From contig NZ_MUHA01000005.1 in the NCBI RefSeq assembly GCF_002217355.1, positions 10,612 through 74,611 on the forward strand: 64,000 nucleotides of DNA. The letters run 5' to 3'. The notes beneath the pieces are model-generated. The model did no database searches and had not been told where the DNA came from. It saw only the letters and a list, made by a program, of their open reading frames with translations. Source of the stretch: Flavobacterium oncorhynchi. GTDB taxonomy: Bacteria; Bacteroidota; Bacteroidia; Flavobacteriales; Flavobacteriaceae. Positions 37,703 through 47,570 of the stretch are shown here, in pieces. Numbering within the stretch: the first letter of the stretch is position 1; each line of letters starts with the position of its first letter. The translations under genes were made by a program, and so were the position numbers.

Positions 37703-37734
37703 AACCCGACAGGTTTTTAAAACTTGTTGGGTTT
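37703..37734 (+). terminator. ACCCGACAGG-family hairpin, terminator of PPK2
   Basis: A 15-bp stem (AACCCGACAGGTTTT with AAAACTTGTTGGGTT, three G-T pairs) and a following T-rich stretch. Sister hairpins are at 47751-47783 and 62635-62668. Confidence 0.75.
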
Positions 37735-37894
37735 GTTTTTTGAAGTTGGGTTCTAAATAGGAATCGTTTAGTTAAAACAGCTAAATAGCAATTATTTAAA
37801 TCCGTTTGTCAAAACACTAATGTAGTTCATCAAACTAATTTTAATAGTGGTTGAGGTTTGTGCTCCTTTGCATCAAATTATAAACATTATTATC

Positions 37895-38494
37895 ATGAAC
37901 ATGTACAAATTATTATTGTTGACTACAGTTTTTATTTTCGGATTAGTTTCTTCTAAAATTAATGCACAATCTTCGTTTCCAATTCATATTGGAATTAAAG
38001 GCGGATCTAATTATTCTGAGCTTCCAGTTTCAGATGGTTACAAATCAAAATATGCTGTTGGTTATTTTGGAGGCGCTATGGCTCGATTTGATTTTAAGAG
38101 ATTCTATATTCAAAATGAAATCTTATACAGCGAGAAATCTTCCGAAATCGAAAAAACGACTTCAACAGGATCTAAAAATGCAAAATGGAAAAGTCTTGAA
38201 ATGCCTTTACTTATTGGTTACAAAGTAATTGATCTTGAGGCTTTAAATGTCAGAGTATTTGGAGGCGGAGTTTATTCTTATGTTTTGGATGAAAATTTTT
38301 CGTCATTGAACCAGTTAAAAGATTCGTATAAGAAATTTGATAAATCGAATATTGGATATCAGGTTGGGGCAGGAGTTGAAATGTGGAAATTTACTGTAGA
38401 TGTAATTTACCAAGGCGGATTAAATAATATAAGTAATAATTTCAGCTCTAAACCAAATTCGTTTAATGTAAGCGTTGGATACTTTTTCTTATAA
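37895..38494 (+). CDS. outer-membrane beta-barrel (porin-like) protein
   Basis: Signal peptide (MNMYKLLLLTTVFIFGLVSSKINAQ) then a PorT/OMP_b-brl_2-type barrel of about 170 aa (IHIGIKGGSNYSEL, YFGGAMARFDF, FTVDVIYQGGLNNI), ending in aromatic FFL. I start at the ATG at 37895 (199 aa). An open frame extends 16 codons up but adds no leader. Likely an outer-membrane protein of unknown specificity. Confidence 0.82.
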   Translation: MNMYKLLLLTTVFIFGLVSSKINAQSSFPIHIGIKGGSNYSELPVSDGYKSKYAVGYFGGAMARFDFKRFYIQNEILYSEKSSEIEKTTSTGSKNAKWKSLEMPLLIGYKVIDLEALNVRVFGGGVYSYVLDENFSSLNQLKDSYKKFDKSNIGYQVGAGVEMWKFTVDVIYQGGLNNISNNFSSKPNSFNVSVGYFFL

Positions 38495-38573
38495 GTTCAC
38501 AACTTATCGTTTAGCCTTATGAACAGCACAGAATCTTTTTGGTTCTTTGCTGTTTCTTTAGAAAATATAGGGG

Positions 38574-38581
38574 TATTTTTG
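38574..38581 (+). promoter_or_regulatory. promoter -7 element for the LytS-like kinase
   Basis: TATTTTTG, 36 bases upstream of the ATG. A TTTG lies 24 bases further up. Confidence 0.5.
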
Positions 38582-38617
38582 AACTCAAACTTTCTCATAA
38601 TTATAGATTTTTTTTAG

Positions 38618-39667
38618 ATGATTGCAAAATATAAAAATAGGCATTGGATATTCTTAGTCTTTTTTTGGAGCTTATTAGGTATGACAATCTGGGCGCAGAT
38701 GATCGAAGATTACGATTTTTTGACGGCTACAATTCAGGCTGTTTTAGTTTTGTTTTGTTCTGCCGTTTTAGCTCATATTTTGAGCGATGTTATATTGCCC
38801 AAAGCACTAAAACAAAATAAAATGAACTCTTTTGCGGTACAAAGCGTTATTGTTGTACTGCTTTTGGCATTTTGTCTGTCATTGATTTATATTGTTTTTT
38901 CAGATTCGGTTTTGAGAAGCAGAATATATCCTGAAGAAGCAGATGTGGATTCTCTTCATTTTTTATGGACACGATTTTACGGCAACATTCCGTCAGCGAT
39001 TTTAATTTGCGGTACTGCTTGCGGACTTCGATTTTATCAGGAACATAATGTAATCGAAAGAAATCATGCGCAATTGCAGCAAGTACATCTTGAAGCTCAA
39101 ATCAAAATATTGCAAGATCAGATTAATCCGCATTTAATGTTTAATATCCTGAATCATATTCATATTCTAATGCAGAGTAATGTAAAACTGGCGTCTGTTT
39201 TATTGGTTCAGTTTTCGGATATTTTGCGTTATCAATTGTATGAATGCAACAAAGAATATGTGCCGCTGCATCTCGAGATTAAATATTTGAAAGATTTAAT
39301 TGCCGTTGAAGAAACCCGATGGGGAAATGAATTAGAAGTAAAAAGCAAATGGAATATTGAAGACGGACAGCTTCAAATTGTGCCATTACTTTTGGTTCCG
39401 TTAATTGAAAATGCCTTTAAACATGTTTCCCGACTTCCAAACCAAAAAGGTTATGTACGTTTATCATGCGAACAGCTAAACGATCAATTGAATTTTAGAA
39501 TCGAAAATTCATATACTGAACAATATAAAGTACCATCTAAAAATCAAGGTTTAGGACTTGAAAATGTGAAGAAAAGGCTATCGATCCAGTATCCAGAAAA
39601 ACATCAATTTAATATCAATAAAAGCGATTCTGATTTTACGGTTACAGTGACTTTAGATTTAAAATGA
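38618..39667 (+). CDS. LytS-family sensor histidine kinase
   Basis: Four N-terminal membrane segments (about 10-28, 38-58, 72-94, 124-140) are followed by the His_kinase domain, with the phospho-acceptor His in INPHLMFNILNH (H172). The usual Phe after His is Leu here. An ATP-binding region follows (LVPLIENAFKHV, GLGLENVKKRL). Length 349 aa. It pairs with the LytTR regulator 268 bases downstream, with dispersed repeats in the gap. The signal is unknown. Confidence 0.9.
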   Translation: MIAKYKNRHWIFLVFFWSLLGMTIWAQMIEDYDFLTATIQAVLVLFCSAVLAHILSDVILPKALKQNKMNSFAVQSVIVVLLLAFCLSLIYIVFSDSVLRSRIYPEEADVDSLHFLWTRFYGNIPSAILICGTACGLRFYQEHNVIERNHAQLQQVHLEAQIKILQDQINPHLMFNILNHIHILMQSNVKLASVLLVQFSDILRYQLYECNKEYVPLHLEIKYLKDLIAVEETRWGNELEVKSKWNIEDGQLQIVPLLLVPLIENAFKHVSRLPNQKGYVRLSCEQLNDQLNFRIENSYTEQYKVPSKNQGLGLENVKKRLSIQYPEKHQFNINKSDSDFTVTVTLDLK

Positions 39668-39712
39668 TTTTACTTTTGCCGCAGATTATAAGGATTAAAA
39701 AGATTTTATTTT

Positions 39713-39840
39713 TGCCACGAATTGCACGAATTAGCACGAATTTTTAATCTGTAGAATCTTAACATGTTGCTTTGTGATCTTTGCATCCTTTTTAAGACTT
39801 AAAACTTTGCGTAAACCTTTGCGGTTAAATTTTTTGCCAC
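39713..39840. repeat. mixed dispersed repeats between kinase and regulator
   Basis: Starts with GCCACGAATTGCACGAATTAG (CACGAATT family) and continues with CTTTGCGTAAACCTTTGCGGTT (CGCAAAG family). There is no gene in the gap. It may uncouple kinase and regulator transcription. Confidence 0.6.
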
Positions 39841-39935
39841 AGATTATCAGATTAAAAGGATTTCAAAAAAAATCTGCCAAATCTGCCAAATCTGCGTGAA
39901 ACAAAAAAACACCAAACCAGAAACAAAACAATATT

Positions 39936-40649
39936 ATGACTATGAAATGCCTCGTTATAGACGACGAACCTATCGCAAGAAACGGAATCGTAGACTTTAT
40001 TTCTAAAATTGATTTTCTGGAAGTTGCAGGAACTTGTGCTTCGGCATTAGAGGCGACTTCGTATCTTCAGGAAAAGCAAATTGATTTGATGTTTTTAGAT
40101 ATCAACATGCCTTATCTTACCGGATTAGAGTTTCTGGAAGCATTAGATAACCCGCCTTTGGTGATTTTTACAACAGCATATTCTGAGCATGCTTTAGATG
40201 GATATCGTTTGCAAGTAGTTGATTATTTATTGAAGCCAATTTCATTTCAGCGTTTTTATCAGGCTTCGCTAAAAGCAAAACAATGGTATCAAATGATTCA
40301 ATCTCCAAAGCAAAACCAATTGGATCTGTTTTTGTATGTGCGTCAGGAAGAAGGATTTCAGAAAATTTCTTGGGTTGATATTTTGTATATTGAAGGAATG
40401 CAGAATTATGCCAAACTTCATTTTAAAGATAAAGTGCTGGTAATTCATCAAACCATGATTTCATTAGAAGAAACACTCCCGACAGAGATTTTTTTTAGAA
40501 TTCATAAATCTTTTTTAGTAAATATAACACACATAGATTCTGTTTCTGGCGGACGATTGTTTATAAATGGACAAGAACTACCTATTTCAAGAACACGCCG
40601 AGAAGCATTGCTGAAAGAGGTAGTGTATAAAAACTTATTAAGTCGATAG
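39936..40649 (+). CDS. LytTR-type response regulator
   Basis: A receiver domain with phospho-acceptor D55 (LMFLDINMPYLTG) is followed by a LytTR DNA-binding domain (about 130-235, ILYIEGMQNYAKLHF, RIHKSFLVN, ISRTRREALL). Length 237 aa. It is the partner of the upstream LytS-like kinase. It ends 2 bases before the convergent outer-membrane gene. Direct targets are not visible. Confidence 0.93.
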   Translation: MTMKCLVIDDEPIARNGIVDFISKIDFLEVAGTCASALEATSYLQEKQIDLMFLDINMPYLTGLEFLEALDNPPLVIFTTAYSEHALDGYRLQVVDYLLKPISFQRFYQASLKAKQWYQMIQSPKQNQLDLFLYVRQEEGFQKISWVDILYIEGMQNYAKLHFKDKVLVIHQTMISLEETLPTEIFFRIHKSFLVNITHIDSVSGGRLFINGQELPISRTRREALLKEVVYKNLLSR

Positions 40650-40651
40650 CA

Positions 40652-41587
40652 TTAGAATTTCCATTTTAAAGCCACAGCTCCATAAAAAGTAGTAGTGAAT
40701 CTTGGATCGGCTATATCTTTTTCTTTAAAAATGTCTTTAATTTTTCGGCTGTTGCTTGAGAAATTTCGAACAATAGTGCTTCCGGCCGTAGGTTCTAATG
40801 TCCAGTGTTCTCCTAATTTTATCTGAGGACGCAATCCAGCAATAATTTGTTGATATCCCAATAACATTGATTTGTTTTCAACTCTAGTTTCGGCTGTCAT
40901 TCCGCTTATTTCTGCGACGGCTTTCAAATCAAAATTGTCAGACATTCGGTAACCTAATTCTAAACCTTCTGGAAATGCAACTTTAAAATGTAAAGCTCCT
41001 CTAGATTCCCAATTAAAGTAAATTCCTGGCAGAACCATCGGAACACCAAAACTATTGGTTAAAACTGGCCCCATACCAAATGCCAAATTAGGATTGAATT
41101 GTTTGATAAAAAGAACACCTCCTTGTATTAAAACATCATCTTTATTAATTTCGACCATATCAGTATAAACTCCAACTGACAACATTGTCAATAAAGACCA
41201 AGAGGATGAAAGAGAGCGTAAATGCTTGACACCAATTTGTGTATTCAGCAGTTCATTTGGAAATCCTTCTTGAAATTGTGCTGGAAGCGATTGAATTTCA
41301 TAATTCTTGTTCTCCATTCGGGCATAACTTCCATTAACAAAAATAGACCAGAGCCTTGGATGATTGTATTGATCCATTTTTAAAGATAATGGAACTTCAA
41401 AAGCAATTTGAGCTCGTTTAAAATTACTTTCAGCATTTGTTTTAGTACTGTCCATTGGTCGAACGTACTTAGAAAAAGGAACATAATCGACTTTAAATTC
41501 TCCTGAGATTCCAGATTGTGCCCTTGTGGCAACAGAAAGCAATAAAAAAAGTAAAAGTTGTGCTAAATAAAAAACTGTTTTGTTCAT
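40652..41587 (-). CDS. outer-membrane protein, DUF6268-like
   Basis: Signal peptide (MNKTVFYLAQLLLFLLLSVATRAQ) and a beta-rich body of 311 aa that ends in TTFYGAVALKWKF, a typical barrel C-terminus. It resembles flavobacterial DUF6268 proteins. Function unknown. It converges tightly with the LytTR regulator, which leaves no room for a terminator and suggests antisense overlap of the two transcripts. Confidence 0.7.
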   Translation of the reverse strand: MNKTVFYLAQLLLFLLLSVATRAQSGISGEFKVDYVPFSKYVRPMDSTKTNAESNFKRAQIAFEVPLSLKMDQYNHPRLWSIFVNGSYARMENKNYEIQSLPAQFQEGFPNELLNTQIGVKHLRSLSSSWSLLTMLSVGVYTDMVEINKDDVLIQGGVLFIKQFNPNLAFGMGPVLTNSFGVPMVLPGIYFNWESRGALHFKVAFPEGLELGYRMSDNFDLKAVAEISGMTAETRVENKSMLLGYQQIIAGLRPQIKLGEHWTLEPTAGSTIVRNFSSNSRKIKDIFKEKDIADPRFTTTFYGAVALKWKF

Positions 41588-41688
41588 GATTTGATTAATT
41601 TTTCTGCGAATTACTGCCTTCTAAATCAATCCTAAAAAATCATTTGACTAATGACACTTCTCTTTTGACCAATGGTATAAAAAAAACA

Positions 41689-41720
41689 AAGCCCGATAGA
41701 CTATGAAAACTATCGGGCTT
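41689..41720 (-). terminator. Rho-independent terminator
   Basis: Perfect 11-bp stem AAGCCCGATAG with CTATCGGGCTT, a T run on the minus strand, placed just past the small barrel gene. Confidence 0.88.
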
Positions 41721-41757
41721 GTTACCAAAAACAAAATAATAAATTAAACCTTTCTTT

Positions 41758-42273
41758 TTATAATTTAAAACCATAAGCTAAGCGTAATGCCACTTGGTTG
41801 GTATTGAATTTGTTATAGTCTTCATAGCGAACACTAATATCAATGTACTTATTGGCATATCCAATTCCCGGAGCCCACAAAAATGTAGTGTCGTTATAGC
41901 CATTTGTTACGGCAAAACCAGCACCAACTTCACCTAAAACATAAAATTGGTCTTCCCAGATAAAGGCTTTAAAACCAGCTTTAGCAGGTATAAATCCAAG
42001 ATCTTTTACTTCAACTCCATTTTGATCTTTCATAAACAAGTTTGTAAAACCTGTAGTTAAGGTCAACGATGTTTTTTTAGATAAATCGTATTGTAAACGA
42101 ACATCTCCACCAAGCGACCATCTGTAATCATTGTCAGTTGGTATTCCGCCATTTACACCAAATCCTAATCTAAAACCTTTATCGTAATTTTTTGTTTCAC
42201 TGTCTTGAGCGAAAGTGGTATTGGCGTATAAAAAAGCGAAAGTCGCCAGGCATAACATTTGTAATTTTCTCAT
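41758..42273 (-). CDS. small outer-membrane beta-barrel protein
   Basis: Signal peptide (MRKLQMLCLATFAFLYANTTFAQ) and eight-stranded barrel character over 150 residues (GFRLGFGVNGGIPT, KAGFKAFIWEDQFYVLGEVGAGFAV), ending LRLAYGFKL. Length 171 aa. Related to OmpA-barrel-like proteins of unknown function. Stands alone with its own terminator. Confidence 0.8.
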   Translation of the reverse strand: MRKLQMLCLATFAFLYANTTFAQDSETKNYDKGFRLGFGVNGGIPTDNDYRWSLGGDVRLQYDLSKKTSLTLTTGFTNLFMKDQNGVEVKDLGFIPAKAGFKAFIWEDQFYVLGEVGAGFAVTNGYNDTTFLWAPGIGYANKYIDISVRYEDYNKFNTNQVALRLAYGFKL

Positions 42274-42435
42274 GACAATTTTTTTTGAATTTCTAATATT
42301 GTAAAAGTAGGATCAAGACCTTTGGAGCTCGTTATATAATTTTAAAAAATCGTTACATAATATTGCGTTTAGTCAAATTTCACCTTAAAATTGGCTTATC
42401 TTTTTATTAATAGAATAGAATTCGAAGCTTCTGAT

Positions 42436-42443
42436 TATCTTTG
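42436..42443 (+). promoter_or_regulatory. promoter -7 element for the MATE gene
   Basis: TATCTTTG is an exact match to TAnnTTTG, 20 bases before the GTG start. The leader would be short. No good -33 element. Confidence 0.6.
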
Positions 42444-42463
42444 CACACTAAAAAAGAATAGAA

Positions 42464-43849
42464 GTGAATTTAAAGCAGTACACCAAAGAGTTTTCATACA
42501 ATTTAAAATTAGCATATCCTATAATTTTAGGAATGGTTGGGCATACCTTAATTGGTATTGTTGATAATATAATGGTGGGGAAACTAGGAAGTACTGAACT
42601 CGCAGCAGTTTCTCTTGGAAACAGTATGATTTTTATAGCAATGTCTCTTGGAATTGGTTTTTCTACTGCTATTACTCCGATTGTTGCTGAAGGTGATGCC
42701 GAAAAAAACGATACTAAAATTAGATCTGCTTTTCATCACGGATTATTTTTATGTACCATTTTAGGATTGGTTCTTTTTACGGTAATTATGTTTGCAAAAC
42801 CGATAATGGAATTACTGCAGCAGCCGGCAGAAGTAATTGTACTGGCAAAACCATATTTAGGCTGGGTGGCATTTTCGTTGATTCCTTTAATTATGTATCA
42901 AGGATACAAACAATTTGCTGACGGATTATCATTGACAAAATACTCTATGTATGCCATGATTATGGCAAATGTACTGCACGTAGGAATCAATTATGTGTTG
43001 ATCTATGGAATATGGATTTTTCCAAAAATGGGAATTATTGGAGCTGCTTTAGGAACTGTAATTTCTAGAATTTTCTTAGTTATGTTTATGCATATTATGC
43101 TTTCTAGAAGAAATGATTTAAAGCGTTTTTTCAAGAATTTCAGCTTTCAGGAAATTAAAAAAGCAACCATTAAAAAAATTATAAGTATTGGATTTCCATC
43201 GGCAATGCAAATGCTTTTTGAAGTTGTTTTATTTACAGCATCAATATGGCTTTGCGGCAATATTGGTAAAACGAGCCAGGCAGCCAATCAAATTGCTTTA
43301 AGTCTTGCTTCCATGACATTTATGTTTGCGATGGGACTAAGCGTAACTTCGATGATTAGAGTTAGTAATCAGAGAGGATTACAAGACTATAAAAAGTTAA
43401 TTATTGTGGCACGTTCTATTTTCTTGCTTGCCATTATAATAGAAACCGTTTTTGCGATACTCTTTGTTGTTTTTCATGATTACCTGCCATATATCTTTTT
43501 AAATATGGAAAATACTGGGCAGATTCTTGATAATACCGAAGTAATAAGTATTGCATCAAAATTACTTTTAATCGCGGCAGTTTTTCAAATTTCTGACGGA
43601 ATTCAGGTAGTTGTTCTTGGAGCTCTACGTGGTTTGCAGGATGTGAAAATTCCAATGTATATCACTTTTGTAGCCTATTGGATAATTGGTTTTCCAATTT
43701 CGTATTATTTAGGTGAACATACTGAATGGAAAGCACAGGGTGTTTGGATTGGACTTTTAGCGGGATTAACCGCTGCGGCAATTTTCTTGTTCATTCGCTT
43801 TCATTATTTAACTAAGAAATTAAATACTAATTCAGTTTCAAATACTTAA
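42464..43849 (+). CDS. MATE-family efflux transporter
   Basis: Twelve membrane segments in two six-helix halves. MVGHTLIGIVDNIMVGKLGSTE at the start and TSQAANQIALSLASMTFMFAMGLS in the second half are MATE signatures. Start is a GTG preceded by AGAA. Length 461 aa. Exports cationic drugs or metabolites by ion antiport. The substrate cannot be assigned. Confidence 0.93.
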   Translation: MNLKQYTKEFSYNLKLAYPIILGMVGHTLIGIVDNIMVGKLGSTELAAVSLGNSMIFIAMSLGIGFSTAITPIVAEGDAEKNDTKIRSAFHHGLFLCTILGLVLFTVIMFAKPIMELLQQPAEVIVLAKPYLGWVAFSLIPLIMYQGYKQFADGLSLTKYSMYAMIMANVLHVGINYVLIYGIWIFPKMGIIGAALGTVISRIFLVMFMHIMLSRRNDLKRFFKNFSFQEIKKATIKKIISIGFPSAMQMLFEVVLFTASIWLCGNIGKTSQAANQIALSLASMTFMFAMGLSVTSMIRVSNQRGLQDYKKLIIVARSIFLLAIIIETVFAILFVVFHDYLPYIFLNMENTGQILDNTEVISIASKLLLIAAVFQISDGIQVVVLGALRGLQDVKIPMYITFVAYWIIGFPISYYLGEHTEWKAQGVWIGLLAGLTAAAIFLFIRFHYLTKKLNTNSVSNT

Positions 43850-43976
43850 ATTTGAGCAGAAAATAAGAATCTGGCACGGATTAAATGACTTAAACAAATA
43901 ATAAATCCTTTAATCCTTGCGTTTCGATAACTTCGGGAAAAGCAAAAAAATAAAACAAAATAATAAATAAATAAAA

Positions 43977-44204
43977 ATGGAATTACCTAAATTTTTACTT
44001 GGAGATAATACTGATTTTCCAGATGATATTTTTATCATTCACCTTGATTACCCTAGATTTATAATCAATCTAAAAGATGATGAGGTTGAGTTTATGGAAG
44101 AAGCTGAAGATCTTGATGAAGCAGAGTTAAATGCAGAAATGGAAGGCTTGATTGTTTTGGCAAATGAGTTCTATGACAGAGAAATAAAACGTTACGAAGA
44201 GTAG
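43977..44204 (+). CDS. small acidic conserved-looking protein
   Basis: 75 aa, very acidic, with ELPKFLLGDNTDFPDDIFIIH at the start and EAEDLDEAELNAEMEGLI in the middle. Reading frame, base composition and tight position before the sulfatase gene (60 bases) support a real gene. Function unknown. Confidence 0.72.
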   Translation: MELPKFLLGDNTDFPDDIFIIHLDYPRFIINLKDDEVEFMEEAEDLDEAELNAEMEGLIVLANEFYDREIKRYEE

Positions 44205-44264
44205 AAACGCACCAGAGTGTTTCGCTGGAGTTTGCCTTAATCAAAAAATAGTTTAAATCATCTA

Positions 44265-46202
44265 ATGAAAAATTTACGTTATTTAAAACCTATAGTTAAT
44301 TTTATTTTAATCGGATTACTGATTACTACTTTAAGCCGAATCTTTTTATTTTTTCTATTTAAAGAAAGAGTAATAGAAACACCAAATTTCTGGTACATTT
44401 TTCCAATCGGTTTGCGAATGGATTTGATTTTACTTTGCTATTTGTCATTTCTACCTGCTGTTTTGATTACTTTTTTACCCAATAAATGGCTCAAATTCAC
44501 CAATAATTTTTTGGTAATTTATAGTTTTTTATTCCTGTTTCTGATTCTTTTTGTAGAATTAGCTTCACCTGATTTTGTCAAACAATACGACACACGTCCC
44601 AATAAAATTTTCTTAGATTATCTTATTTACCCAAAAGAAGTTGTTGGAATGCTTTTAAAAAGTTATTTGACTTCTATTATTGTAACTTTTTTAATTTTAG
44701 GAGTTGTGATTTACTTTGCCTTCAAAAAAGGGAAAAAGTATTTTCATACCACAAGTACTCAATATAAATTCAAATTAATGGTTTTTCCATTACTAGCATT
44801 TTTATTGTTTTTTGGAGCACGTTCAAGTCTTACTTCAAAACGTCCTATTAATGCCAGTAATGCTGTTTTTTCAACAGATCAATTGACCAATACTTTAGGA
44901 TTAAATTCATTTTATACTGTTGCTTTTGCTGCTTATTCAATTAAGAATGAAGGAAACACAAAAATGTACGGTAAAATGGATGAAACAGAAGCAATAGCTC
45001 GTGTAAAAAAATACATGATTGCCGGTCCTAATGATTTTACCGATGCTGAAATTCCGTTTCTTCATGTACAACAGCCAGATTCTGTTATGAAAAAGCCATA
45101 CAATTTGGTGATTTTTTTACAAGAAAGTCTAGGTGCTGAATATGTTGGAATTTTGGGAGGAAAACCTTTGACACCAGAATTTGATAAATTATCAAAAGAA
45201 GGATTATTGTTTACCAATTTGTATTGCACAGGAACAAGAAGTGTTCGCGGAATTGAAGCTGTTGTAACTGGATTTTTACCATCGCCTTCAGAAAGTGTGG
45301 TAAAACTTGGAAACTCGCAGCAAGGATTTTTTACACTTGCCGATGCTTTAAAACAAAAAGGATACGATACGAGTTTTATCTATGGAGGAATGGCCAATTT
45401 TGATAATATGGCGTCGTTTTTCAACGGAAATGGTTTTCAAGATATTGTAGATCAAGAAGATTTTGAATCTGATGGAAATAAATATGCTTTTAAAGGAACT
45501 TGGGGTTATTCTGATGAAGATTTGGTTACTAAAGCAAATAATTACTTTAAAGCAAAAGGGGATAAACCATTTTTCTCTTTAATGTTTTCGACTTCAAATC
45601 ATGAACCTTTTGAATATCCTGCTGGCAGAATAAAACCTTATGATACAAAACCTGCAACGGTAAACAATGCCATGAAGTATGCCGATTTTTCGATTGGAAA
45701 ATTCTTTGAAATGGCTAAAAAAGAGCCTTATTTTAAAAATACAATCTTTATTGTAATTGCGGATCATAATACAAGAACTTATGGAAAAAATTTAGTGCCA
45801 ATAAATAAATTCCATATTCCTGCATTTATTATGGGACCTGGAGTTCCAAAAGGTGCTGTTTATAATAAATTAGCAAGCCAAATTGATATTCCGCCAACAT
45901 TATTAAGCTATTTAGGACTTCCGTTTGAAACACCAATGGTAGGCAGAAACTTAAGCAAACTTGATGAAAAGGTACAAGGAAGAGCAATTATGCAGTTTAA
46001 TGATATTAATGCATTTAGAGTCGAAAATCAGGTTGTAATTATGCAGCCCAATTTAAAACCTCTTCAGTTTGAAGTTAAAAACGATACGACTTTAGTTCCT
46101 GTAAAATTAAACGAAGAATTGGCAAAAGATGCCTTGGCACACGTAATTACAGCGGGTAATTTGTATAAAGAAAGCAAATATAAGCTTAGAGCTAAAAAAT
46201 AG
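44265..46202 (+). CDS. LTA-synthase-like sulfatase / phosphoglycerol transferase
   Basis: Five N-terminal membrane segments (about 10-32, 45-63, 76-100, 122-145, 167-183) and a large periplasmic sulfatase domain. The putative nucleophile Thr lies in YCTGTRSVRG (T322 or T324), with metal-binding residues in VIADHNTRTYG. Length 645 aa. Enzymes of this kind transfer phosphoglycerol or phosphoethanolamine to lipids or glycans. In a Gram-negative cell the acceptor is open. Confidence 0.87.
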   Translation: MKNLRYLKPIVNFILIGLLITTLSRIFLFFLFKERVIETPNFWYIFPIGLRMDLILLCYLSFLPAVLITFLPNKWLKFTNNFLVIYSFLFLFLILFVELASPDFVKQYDTRPNKIFLDYLIYPKEVVGMLLKSYLTSIIVTFLILGVVIYFAFKKGKKYFHTTSTQYKFKLMVFPLLAFLLFFGARSSLTSKRPINASNAVFSTDQLTNTLGLNSFYTVAFAAYSIKNEGNTKMYGKMDETEAIARVKKYMIAGPNDFTDAEIPFLHVQQPDSVMKKPYNLVIFLQESLGAEYVGILGGKPLTPEFDKLSKEGLLFTNLYCTGTRSVRGIEAVVTGFLPSPSESVVKLGNSQQGFFTLADALKQKGYDTSFIYGGMANFDNMASFFNGNGFQDIVDQEDFESDGNKYAFKGTWGYSDEDLVTKANNYFKAKGDKPFFSLMFSTSNHEPFEYPAGRIKPYDTKPATVNNAMKYADFSIGKFFEMAKKEPYFKNTIFIVIADHNTRTYGKNLVPINKFHIPAFIMGPGVPKGAVYNKLASQIDIPPTLLSYLGLPFETPMVGRNLSKLDEKVQGRAIMQFNDINAFRVENQVVIMQPNLKPLQFEVKNDTTLVPVKLNEELAKDALAHVITAGNLYKESKYKLRAKK

Positions 46203-46360
46203 GTTCAAAGGTGCATAGCAACAAAGGAGCAAAGGTTCAAAGAAACAGAGTTAATGACTTTGTTACTTTGAACCTTTTTACTTTTATGAATTTAGACTTA
46301 GAAAAGACAAACTAGGAGAAAACCTGGGTCAAACGAAAAAGTTGGGGATTAGGCAAAAAT

Positions 46361-46434
46361 ATAGCCCGTGGTTTCAACCACGGGGACACAATGTATTTAA
46401 AAACACGTTTCCCGTGGTTGAAACCACGGGCTAT
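46361..46434. repeat. 24-bp perfect inverted repeat with nested palindromes
   Basis: Arms at 46361-46384 and 46411-46434 are exact complements, each built of CCCGTGGTT and AACCACGGG so each also folds alone. The loop is 26 bases. Caaagg words (46204-46280 and 46451-46496) flank it. A REP-like element between convergent genes. Confidence 0.88.
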
Positions 46435-46472
46435 GTTTGATAAGAAAAAACCTTTGTCTCTTTGAATCTTTG

Positions 46473-47570
46473 CTACTTTGAACCTTTATTAAAATACAAT
46501 TTTAATAAACTCTGTGCAGCCGTAAAAGGTGAAATTTCATTATTTTGCACTGCTTTTTTGTTTTGTTCTAAAAGGGAGATAATTTCAGGACTGTTATAGA
46601 AATTTTGCTTTAATTGTTCGTCTATTGTTTCCATCATCCAAAAATGATTTTGTTCATGTCTTTTCTCTTGGAAGAAACCTGTTTCTTTTGTTAATTCGAA
46701 ATAGTCAGAAATCGTGTTCCAGATATCTAAGATTCCATCTTTAGTTATGGCGCTGCAAGTAGTTACTTTTGGCTGCCAGTTTGATTTTTTTGGAGGAAAC
46801 AAATGTAAAGCTCTGTTGAATTCAAGTTTTGCCTGATTTGCTTTTTTAATATTATCGCCGTCGGCTTTGTTAATTACAATTGCATCTGCCATTTCCATAA
46901 TACCGCGTTTAATACCTTGAAGTTCATCACCGGCGCCAGAAATTTTTAATAAAAGAAAAAAATCTACCATGCTGTGAACAGCTGTTTCGCTTTGACCAAC
47001 GCCTACTGTTTCAATAATTATAGTATCAAAACCTGCAGCTTCACATAAAATTATTGATTCACGGGTTTTGCGAGCCACACCGCCTAAAGTTTCTCCAGAT
47101 GCACTTGGGCGTATAAAAGCATTTTCATCTTTTACCAATTCCTCCATGCGGGTTTTATCACCCAGAATACTTCCGTGTGAAATAGAACTGCTTGGATCAA
47201 CAGCTAGAACTGCCACTTTTTTTCCTGTACGTGTAAGGTAGGTTCCAAAAGCTTCAATAAAAGTACTTTTTCCAACTCCTGGTACTCCCGTAATTCCTAT
47301 TCGGACAGATTTATTTGCATGAGGCAGGCAGCCGTTTATAATTTCATTTGCTTTCTCATAATGTTCAGGATTTGTACTTTCTACGAGAGTAATGGCACGG
47401 CTGAGAGCCGTTCTATTTCCAGAAAGAATTCCAGAGATTAATTCATCGGCAGAAGGTTGTTGTCTGCGTTTGTTTTTAATTTGATTAATAGCCGAAACAT
47501 TGGTGATTTCAGGAGGTGAAATCCCAGCTTTTTCAGTTAAACTGCTCGACTGTTTCTTTAAACTTGACAA
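46473..47570 (-). CDS. meaB: methylmalonyl-CoA mutase-associated GTPase MeaB
   Basis: A G3E P-loop GTPase that loads and protects B12 mutase. GVPGVGKS is at 95-102, AVDPSSSISHGSILGDKTRM and ETVGVGQSE follow, and NKAD is the base-specificity motif. Length 365 aa from a TTG start at 47570; no other in-frame start fits. It is about 44 kb from mutA/mutB in this window, unlike species where it is adjacent. Confidence 0.93.
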   Translation of the reverse strand: MSSLKKQSSSLTEKAGISPPEITNVSAINQIKNKRRQQPSADELISGILSGNRTALSRAITLVESTNPEHYEKANEIINGCLPHANKSVRIGITGVPGVGKSTFIEAFGTYLTRTGKKVAVLAVDPSSSISHGSILGDKTRMEELVKDENAFIRPSASGETLGGVARKTRESIILCEAAGFDTIIIETVGVGQSETAVHSMVDFFLLLKISGAGDELQGIKRGIMEMADAIVINKADGDNIKKANQAKLEFNRALHLFPPKKSNWQPKVTTCSAITKDGILDIWNTISDYFELTKETGFFQEKRHEQNHFWMMETIDEQLKQNFYNSPEIISLLEQNKKAVQNNEISPFTAAQSLLKLYFNKGSK

